A DNA stretch of 55,661 nt from NCBI GenBank assembly GCA_002862085.1, contig PKCK01000006.1, forward strand, positions 1 through 55,661, written 5' to 3'. The notes under the pieces are model-generated. The model ran no database searches. It was not told where the DNA came from and saw only the letters and a list, made by a program, of their open reading frames with translations. The translations under genes were made by a program, and so were the position numbers. Shown here piece after piece: positions 50,301 to 55,661 of this stretch; position 1 is the first letter of the stretch, and every line of letters begins with the position of its first letter. The stretch comes from Planctomycetota bacterium. GTDB taxonomy: Bacteria > Planctomycetota > UBA1135 > GCA-002686595.

Positions 50301-53300
50301 ATCGAGGGCCTCGCTGACCTCCAGCCAGGCGCGGTCGAAGACCTCGAAGCGCGCGCGCAGCTCACGGCCCATTCCCGGTCGCTGGCTGCCCTGGCTGCTG
50401 AACAGCAGGGCGACCTTCGGCGCAGGGCCGCAGCGGTTTCGCGTCGTTCCCGGGGGCCGACGGCCTTCGCCGGCGATCCGCAGGCTCTCACGCAGCTGGG
50501 CGATGTCCTCCGCGATGAGTGCGAGCCGATGCTCGAAGTGGCTGCGCCCCAGGGCGAGGGCCGGCGCGAGGGCGCCGAGGGTCAGGTGCGGATGTCGGGC
50601 GAGCCAGGCCTCCAGCCGCGCGGCACGCGCGGCGAGGGCCGGGGCCGAGCGGGCGGAGAGCAGCACGAGGCTCTCGGCAGGCTCGGGGGCAGCCGCGTTC
50701 GCATCGTCCGCCGCAGGCGCTTCCTCGAGGATCACGTGGGCGTTCGTGCCGCTGATGCCGAAGGACGAGACCCCCGCTCGGCGGGGGGCGTCCCCGCGGC
50801 GCCAGGCGCGCGGTTGGTCGACGACCTCGAGCGGCAGCCGCGCCCACGCGATGTGGGGGCTCGGCTCGGAGAAGTTCAGGCTCGCTGGCAGCGCGCCGCG
50901 CTGCAGCGCGAGGGCGACCTTGATGACACCGGCGACCCCGGCCGCGGCCTGGGCGTGTCCGAAGTTCGTTTTGACGGAGCCGATCTGAAGCGGGCGCGCG
51001 TCGGGGCGGCCGCTGAACACGGCCCCCAGGGCGGTGGCTTCGATGGGGTCACCGAGTGCGGTGCCGGTGCCGTGGCATTCGACGTAGTCGATCTGCGAGG
51101 GGCTGAGGCCGGCGTCGTCGAGGGCGCGCCGGACGACATCTTGCTGAGCGAGACCGTTGGGCGCGGTGAGGCCGTTGCTGCGTCCGTCCTGGTTGACTGC
51201 GCTGCCGCGCAGCACGGCGAGGATGGGGTCCCCATCGGCGCGCGCGTCATCGAGGCGCTTGAGGGCCAGGACGCCGCAGCCCTCCGACCACGCGACGCCG
51301 TCAGCGCTGGCGTCGAAGGTCTTGCAGCGGCCGTCGGGGGCGAGACCGCCGAGGCGACTGAAGGCGAGGAATGGCGTCGGGCTGAGCAGGAGGGTCACGC
51401 CCCCCGCGAGGGCCAGGGAGCACTCCCGCTGCGCCAGGGAACGGGCCGCGAGGTGGACGCCGACCAGGGACGACGAGCAGGCCGTGTCGACGGTCAAGCT
51501 CGGCCCCTTCAAGCCCAGCAAGTAGGACAGGCGGCCTGATACCACCGCCGCGCTGTTGCCGGTGAGGGCGTAGCCATCGAGGTCGTCGGCGAGTCCGGCG
51601 CGTTGGGCGTACTCCTGCTGACTCAGGCCGACGAACACGCCGGTGTCGGAGCCTGAGAGCGCACCGGGGACGATGTGCGCGCTCTCGAGGGCTTCCCAGG
51701 CGCAGGTGAGCAGCAGCCGCTGCTGAGGATCCATGCGCTCTGCTTCGCGAGGGGAGATGCCGAAGAAGGCGGCGTCGAAGCCGGCGATGTCGTCGAGGAA
51801 ACCGCCGGCGCGTGTGACGCAGCGCCCAGGCACCCCAGGGTTCGGATCGTAGAGGGCCTCCGCGTCCCAGCGCGCGGCGGGGACGGGCCCCGTGGCGTCC
51901 TGACGATCTTCGAGCAGGGTCCAGAAGCTGTCGGGGTCGACGACGCCTCCGGGGAAGCGACAGCCCACGCCGACGATGGCGACGTCACAGGTCGTCGGCG
52001 CTGCTGTGCGCGGAGTGGTCACATCGTCGTCCCGAGCCGTCACGGCCCCGGACGTGTCCTGTACGGATGCCCCCGGCGAGGCGAAGCCCATCTCCTCGAG
52101 CACGTACGCAGCGAGGCTCTCGAGGTCGCTGTAGCTGTAGAGGGTCGAGGGGTCGAGTTCGATGTCACAGGCGGTCGCGAGGTCAGCAGTCCACTCGACC
52201 GAGCTGCGCGAGTCGAGGCCGAGCTCGACGAAGCTCCGCTGCCGATCCGCCGGCGTGGTCGGGAAGCCAGCCTCGCTCAGCCGCTCGCACATCCACGCGA
52301 CGAAGATCTCGCGTCGGCGCTCGAAGGTCGCCGCCTCGAGCTCCGGGCGCGGAGACTCCCAGAGCAGCACCTGTGGCTCGCCGGGGAGTTCACGATCGGC
52401 GAGCAGTTCGAAGCGGTGGTTGACGAGCCACTCGTGGGCGAGCAGGCGCTGGATCTTGCCCGAGGAGGTCTTCGGCAGAGCGCGGGGCGGGATCAAAGCG
52501 ACGCGCCGGGGCGTGAGCCCGACGGCGTCCGTGACGGCCTGGCGGATGAGCGCGACGACGTCCTCGTAGTCGGTGCCGGGCTCCAGCTTCCGGGCCTGGA
52601 CCTCGGCAACCAGCCCGAGCTCCTCGCCGCCGTCGCGGGCCAGCGCGAAGGCCGCGACGGAGCCGACGCGGATGGCAGGGTGTGCGTTGACTGCGACGCG
52701 CTCGATGTCCTGCGGGAAGTAGTTGCGCCCGCGGACGATGATCATCTCCTTCTTGCGACCGGAGACGTAGAGCTCGCCGCCGTCGAGGAAGCCGAGGTCG
52801 CCGGTCTTCAGGAAAGGGCGAGGATCGCCGGAGACCCGCGCCTCGAAGTTCGCGGCCGTGGCCTCGGGAGCACGCCAGTAGCCGCCGGCGACGCTCGGCG
52901 AGCGCGCCCAGATCTCACCGACGGAGCCGTCCGGGAGGGGGAGCCCTGTCTCGCCGTCGACGATGCGGAGCTCGACGCCATCAAGGGCGCGGCCGCAACC
53001 GACCACCGTGACCCCGGTCGGGTCTGCGCGGTAGCGGCCCGCGCGCAAGGTCCCCGGGCAGGCCTTGACCGAGCGCCAGGGGTGCTCCGGATCGCTGACC
53101 GTGAGCGACAGCACCGATTCGGCGAGGCCGTAGCCGGGGATCAGGGCGCGGTGGTCGAGGCCCGCGGCGGCGAAGCGCTCGGCGAAGCGCTCCAGGGTCT
53201 CGCCCTGGATGGGCTCGGCGCCGAGACAGAGGCAGGCCAGACTCGAGAGGTCGAGGCGCGCAAGCGTCGTGTCATCGACGCGGGCGCAACACAGGTCGAG

Positions 53301-54110
53301 GGCGAAGTTCGGCGCTGAGGTCGCGGTCGCCCGGTAGCGGGTGACGAGCTTGAGCCAGGTCAGGGGGCGCTGGAGAAACTCGAGGGGCGAGAGCAGCACG
53401 CTCGTGCCGCCAGCGTAGATCGGGAGCAGCACGCCGCCGATGAGGCCGAGGTCGTGGTAGAAGGGAACCCAGCTGACCGCGCGGGCCATCGTGGGCCCGA
53501 GTCGCGCGTCGATCATCGCGAGGTTCCGCATGACCGCTTCGTGGCTGATGGCGACCCCGCGCGGCGTCGAGGTCGAACCCGACGTGTACTGCAGGAAGGC
53601 GAGGGCTTCGGGCGCGATCGCCGGAAGGGAGTCGCCCATGGGCGCCGGCCCCGGGTCGGTTGCATAGAAGGGCAGCTGCAGCAGCGCGTTGTTGCCGGGG
53701 AGCACCGACTCGGCGAAGTCTCGCAGGGTGCGCGAGGAAAGCAGCAAGCTTGCCTCGGCGTCTTCGATTATGGCGAGCAAGCGCGGCAGGGCGCGGGCAG
53801 CGCGGGCGGGCTCGGGCGGGTTGGCCGGCACAGCGACGACGCCCGCGAGGGCGCAGGCGAAGAAGGCGACGGTGAACTCGAGCCCGGGTCGATAGAGCAG
53901 GAGGGCCCGCTCGCCGCGCCGACCATCGCGCACCAGCCGCTCGGCGACGGCCAGGGCCTGGGCCTCGAGGGCGCGGAACGTCAGGTGCTCGAGCTCGTCA
54001 CCAGCGACGATGAAGCGGTAAGCGACGGCGTTCGGGGAGGCCTCGGCCTGATCGCGCAGCATCTCGCCGAGAGTTCCAAACTTCGGCTTCACAACGGAGG
54101 TTTCGAGCAT
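47355..54110 (-). CDS. Fatty acyl-AMP ligase/type I polyketide synthase: FAAL-ACP-KS-AT-DH*-ACP-TE
   Basis: A 2251-residue megasynthase. Domains in order: FAAL (about 10-570; [20 protein letters not shown]), ACP (Ser634 in GLDSRSS), KS (about 710-1130; Cys878 in DTACSSS, HGTGT and NFGHAQ), AT (about 1200-1510; Ser1328 in GHSLGE), a dehydratase-like double-hotdog (about 1580-1870) without the usual HxxxGxxxxP motif, ACP (Ser1923 in GLDSMVA) and thioesterase (Ser2065 in GWSMGG, His2223 in SHFTLV). FAALs activate fatty acids as acyl-AMP and load an ACP. Like Pks13 of mycolic-acid synthesis, the rest can do one condensation and release, but here the activating enzyme (FadD32 in mycobacteria) is fused. 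The ATG at 54110 was chosen over a TTG at 54143. A GNAT gene 69 bases upstream is probably co-transcribed. The product is unknown. Confidence 0.92.
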   Translation of the reverse strand: MLETSVVKPKFGTLGEMLRDQAEASPNAVAYRFIVAGDELEHLTFRALEAQALAVAERLVRDGRRGERALLLYRPGLEFTVAFFACALAGVVAVPANPPEPARAARALPRLLAIIEDAEASLLLSSRTLRDFAESVLPGNNALLQLPFYATDPGPAPMGDSLPAIAPEALAFLQYTSGSTSTPRGVAISHEAVMRNLAMIDARLGPTMARAVSWVPFYHDLGLIGGVLLPIYAGGTSVLLSPLEFLQRPLTWLKLVTRYRATATSAPNFALDLCCARVDDTTLARLDLSSLACLCLGAEPIQGETLERFAERFAAAGLDHRALIPGYGLAESVLSLTVSDPEHPWRSVKACPGTLRAGRYRADPTGVTVVGCGRALDGVELRIVDGETGLPLPDGSVGEIWARSPSVAGGYWRAPEATAANFEARVSGDPRPFLKTGDLGFLDGGELYVSGRKKEMIIVRGRNYFPQDIERVAVNAHPAIRVGSVAAFALARDGGEELGLVAEVQARKLEPGTDYEDVVALIRQAVTDAVGLTPRRVALIPPRALPKTSSGKIQRLLAHEWLVNHRFELLADRELPGEPQVLLWESPRPELEAATFERRREIFVAWMCERLSEAGFPTTPADRQRSFVELGLDSRSSVEWTADLATACDIELDPSTLYSYSDLESLAAYVLEEMGFASPGASVQDTSGAVTARDDDVTTPRTAAPTTCDVAIVGVGCRFPGGVVDPDSFWTLLEDRQDATGPVPAARWDAEALYDPNPGVPGRCVTRAGGFLDDIAGFDAAFFGISPREAERMDPQQRLLLTCAWEALESAHIVPGALSGSDTGVFVGLSQQEYAQRAGLADDLDGYALTGNSAAVVSGRLSYLLGLKGPSLTVDTACSSSLVGVHLAARSLAQRECSLALAGGVTLLLSPTPFLAFSRLGGLAPDGRCKTFDASADGVAWSEGCGVLALKRLDDARADGDPILAVLRGSAVNQDGRSNGLTAPNGLAQQDVVRRALDDAGLSPSQIDYVECHGTGTALGDPIEATALGAVFSGRPDARPLQIGSVKTNFGHAQAAAGVAGVIKVALALQRGALPASLNFSEPSPHIAWARLPLEVVDQPRAWRRGDAPRRAGVSSFGISGTNAHVILEEAPAADDANAAAPEPAESLVLLSARSAPALAARAARLEAWLARHPHLTLGALAPALALGRSHFEHRLALIAEDIAQLRESLRIAGEGRRPPGTTRNRCGPAPKVALLFSSQGSQRPGMGRELRARFEVFDRAWLEVSEALDPWLPRPLAEVVDAAPESPEAALLDRTEWAQPALFALELSLARLWRSFGLVPEALLGHSLGELVAAQVAGVLSLADASRLVCARGRLMQACLSGGAMVAIAASEAELAPVVAILSGHIDIAALNGPCQTVVSGDPDAVADCAAHFEGQGRRVDQLRVSHAFHSAHMDAMLEGFAAELSRCELHPPRIPIVSNLSGALVDSEAITRPEYWLDHARRAVRFSDGVATLCARGVRALVECGPSGALSSLAKACITPDADMTLAPSLREGRGEVQALLEATGALYAAGVTLDLAALFPARRPLAPLPSYPFENQRFWLEGSIRSVSSASPSRSSSTLVELDVRVLGPTRVFEIEIPPAHGDAVMNQKEPRLRWTISAALALRAARRCAPDACLELAALERVAPAAISRVRAARCQIRLDPRSAGHDFAVYVLDPFTGDWTLHLRGTVTTRDEPPRHSSSLDELRARVTTPEAVEDFVARCRRRGLDYLDGPHSWLRQIARGDGELLAALGGSDQQDDAPGVERFAQACREALGALCPDDGRGSYQVCAADTLWLDAELDDAAWIHGQLHGGRRRTAKALRADLSVFSADGRLLAQAYGLRLEPTPRERPLHERLQPLTADERRPLVESFLTERLARSLDLDPGELDPLRSLTELGLDSMVALELVNEIEAQLQLQLDVGRLAEGTSVASLTTELLQLSQQAAEHAAAANPAVADRALIQLKQGAPRAARLFLIHPVGGSALCYADLARAMNTPLDIVGLQHPRLSGEDVAYATLEEMAEDYARRIRVAQPEGPLHIAGWSMGGVIAFEVARQLAAESADLRFVGIFDGLAPGTHAAPAEDLPFLLSVLAQDLGILRHTLDLEALARGSLDEGLRVILRAAKDQEALPWNARLEDLQRLFELFRQNLDLLQAYRPGPYAGAAHVYRATDPLPEHAGAPADLGWSGWAKVANEQAIEASHFTLVRGANAAKLAHHLDTALEDLGASAQ

Positions 54111-54179
54111 ACTGCGGGTCGAACCTCGGTGAGCGAGATCCAAAGGAACACAGCTTAGCCGCGGATGGATCGGAGCGCC

Positions 54180-55316
54180 TCAGAGCTCTTTATCGACGAT
54201 GGTCGGAACCGCGACGCGGTCGAGGAGCGCCCCCAGCAGGCCCCAGCAGCGCCGCGGTCCCGGGGTGTGGGCGGCATAGACCATGTTCGATTCGAGTGCG
54301 GGGATCGCGCCGCGGCTCTTCTTGAAAGCGCCGACTCCGGCGGAGGCGTTGATCAGCAGCCCACGCTCGCGCGCGAGCTCCGACCAGACGTGGCTCAAGA
54401 TGCGGTAGAGGCCCTGCTTTTGAGGCAGGCTCGTGTCGTAACCGAAGAGCGGTGCGGTCCCGATGCCGCGCCGGCTGTAGAAGCCGAACACGCCGTCGAA
54501 GCGTCCGTCTTTGCGAAGCAAGCGCAGCTCCAGCAGCCCCGCGCGCGCCAGCGTGGAGATGAAGCGCGCCGTGAACTGCGGATTGAAGCGCGAGTACTTG
54601 TCGAGATAGAGCTGGTTGTAGAGGTGCTCGACGCGGGCGTAGTCCGCGTCCTCCAGTGCGTCTCCGGGCACGACCTCGTAGCCGGATCTCCTCAGCGCGG
54701 AACGGTCGAGGCGGTAGTTCTTGCGACGCTGCACCTCGCGACTCGCCGGGTCCTGATACCACACGAAGCGGCTGAACACCGGGCGATAGCCGAGGGCTCG
54801 GAGCCCCGCGTAGATCGCTGGGTTCGCGCGCTCGTCGACGGAGCGGAAAACCAGCGGATGACGGGGGAAACGCTCGAGCAGGGCGGCATGGACGGCCTCG
54901 AGGTCGGTCGGGTCGAGATGCGGATAGAGATTCGTCGAGAGCAGCCAGTTGTTGACGTAGACGACCCGGTCGAAGCCTCCGAACCGAAAGCCGAGGTCCA
55001 TGAGGTCGATCGCGCCGCGGAAGAGCCACCGCTGCAGGCGTGAGTCGAGCTTGTCGAGCTCCTCGCGGCCGTAGGTGATGTAATGGGTTCGCGGAGAGCA
55101 GACATAGGAGTTGTGATGGCGTGGCTCGGTCGTGCTCAGGGGCAGCACTGCATCGCCGCTGACCAGCACCGAGAGTTCGGTGTCGACGTTGCGGATGAAG
55201 GGGGAAACCCCCTCGCGCAGCAGGGGCAGCAGCCACGCCGCGGCACGCTGGCCCGCTTCGTTCTCGGGCCAGGGGATCGAGGCGTGGGCGTCGGCGGAGT
55301 AGATGGTCTGCGTCAA
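54180..55316 (-). CDS. GNAT-like acyltransferase of the PKS operon
   Basis: A 378-residue protein. The C-terminal half has GNAT-like features (ARVEHLYNQLYLDKYSRFNP, LELRLLRKDGRFDGVFGFYS, GLYRILSHVWSELARER and an NASAGVGAFKKSRG element typical of Fem/GNAT-type N-acyltransferases). The N-terminal half is less clear but contains RRGAID-like and NNWLLSTNLYPHL segments. The start is a TTG at 55316 preceded by GAGGGGGTG. GNAT proteins transfer acyl groups to amines; those next to FAAL-PKS systems may accept an acyl chain from the megasynthase or acyl-CoA. It is the first gene of a likely two-gene leftward operon with the PKS. Substrate and acceptor are unknown. Confidence 0.75.
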   Translation of the reverse strand: MTQTIYSADAHASIPWPENEAGQRAAAWLLPLLREGVSPFIRNVDTELSVLVSGDAVLPLSTTEPRHHNSYVCSPRTHYITYGREELDKLDSRLQRWLFRGAIDLMDLGFRFGGFDRVVYVNNWLLSTNLYPHLDPTDLEAVHAALLERFPRHPLVFRSVDERANPAIYAGLRALGYRPVFSRFVWYQDPASREVQRRKNYRLDRSALRRSGYEVVPGDALEDADYARVEHLYNQLYLDKYSRFNPQFTARFISTLARAGLLELRLLRKDGRFDGVFGFYSRRGIGTAPLFGYDTSLPQKQGLYRILSHVWSELARERGLLINASAGVGAFKKSRGAIPALESNMVYAAHTPGPRRCWGLLGALLDRVAVPTIVDKEL

Positions 55317-55661
55317 GAGTCACCCCCTCGCGGGTCCGAGATCGATCGATCCTAGCGCTCGGTCGAAGGGGGGGGAGAGATCGAAAGTGCCTGTTCAGCG
55401 CGCGTGCGAGGTGGGAGAGACGAGTGCGGGTTCACGCAGGGGACCGAGGGCGCCCGAAAAGAGGACACGAGCGGCGCACCGTGGCCCGCCGGAGTGCCCG
55501 AGTCACGCGAGTGAGAGGGCTCCGACACGATCTCCGGTCGACACGAGCGCCCGCGTCCCATCGCTTCATGGCTCGCGCGGCGTCCACTCGACGTTGCTGC
55601 CCCCGCGGACGTCGAGGTGGTCTCGGGCGGAGGCGGGGCGGGCGACACGGCGCATGAGCGC
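55317..55661. other. Right-edge region with upstream part of the GNAT-PKS operon
   Basis: The DNA just above 55316 should hold the promoter of the GNAT-PKS operon. On the minus strand the last 96 bases may be the end of another gene (separate entry). No other feature was recognised. Confidence 0.4.
55566..55661 (-). CDS. Possible C-terminal fragment of a gene entering from the right
   Basis: On the minus strand a frame open from the window edge reads SARDHLDVRGGSNVEWTPRE near its end and closes at TGA 55566-55568. Third positions are mostly G/C and the sequence looks protein-like, but 31 residues are too few to name a family. Confidence 0.3.
   Translation of the reverse strand, partial: ALMRRVARPASARDHLDVRGGSNVEWTPREP

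Noticed and set aside
48609..53318. Large plus-strand frames opposite the PKS
   Set aside because: The PKS on the minus strand has every expected active-site motif in one frame. The plus-strand frames show only low-complexity Arg/Gly/Glu sequence.

Overview
The window is about 55.7 kb of very GC-rich bacterial DNA with third codon positions dominated by G/C. There are several GTG and TTG starts, and a Gram-negative set of exported proteins: lipoproteins, a secreted di-haem peroxidase, and an outer-membrane TPR/beta-barrel exporter. Large secreted redox enzymes, a Sco-cytochrome c fusion, a type I polyketide synthase (PKS) and sparse intergenic DNA together fit a high-GC planctomycete (Saltatorellales-like) or possibly a myxobacterium. 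That is an inference from gene content; no rRNA, tRNA or other phylogenetic marker was seen, and no complete insertion sequence or CRISPR array.

Layout. (1) 1-8.0 kb: the end of a sodium:amino-acid (AGCS) symporter, a secreted purple-acid-phosphatase-like metallophosphoesterase, a lipoprotein, and a giant secreted di-haem cytochrome c peroxidase fused to a parallel beta-helix. (2) 8.8-20.2 kb: a synthase-dependent exopolysaccharide locus. A cellulose-synthase-like glycosyltransferase carrying two PilZ-like domains and a TPR tail lies head-to-head with a BcsC-like TPR/beta-barrel lipoprotein; each has a GH5 glycanase downstream, and a frameshifted gene plus a lipoprotein close the locus. (3) 21.4-30.6 kb: two multicopper oxidase / Sco-cytochrome c gene pairs arranged as an inverted duplication (oxidase, Sco, Sco, oxidase). 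Both oxidases end in uninterrupted poly-aspartate tracts, 25 and 37 residues long. (4) 31.7-39.0 kb: a GH51-like glycosidase, a beta-propeller-like lipoprotein, two small DoxX-like membrane proteins, and a periplasmic protein made of seven repeats. (5) 39.3-55.3 kb: a lipid or polyketide gene cluster. It has a PlsC acyltransferase, a JmjC/cupin oxygenase, an OleD-like reductase, a PaaK-like adenylating enzyme, an ATP-grasp ligase, a metallo-beta-lactamase-fold hydrolase, an OleA/FabH-like ketosynthase III, a 2251-residue FAAL-ACP-KS-AT-DH*-ACP-TE PKS, and a GNAT protein.

How the genes may work together. In region 2 the synthase would extrude a beta-glucan-like polymer through the TPR/barrel protein while the GH5 enzymes trim it. 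In region 3 the Sco domains would deliver copper to, or exchange electrons with, the oxidases, whose acidic tails could bind metal ions. In region 5 the FAAL would load a long-chain acyl group for one Pks13-like condensation; the ketosynthase III and OleD-like reductase suggest a second acyl-acyl condensation and keto reduction, and the ligases would join the acyl product to another group. Regions 3 and 5 look the most novel. Several gaps hold broken, coding-like sequence that may be gene relics or local assembly errors.
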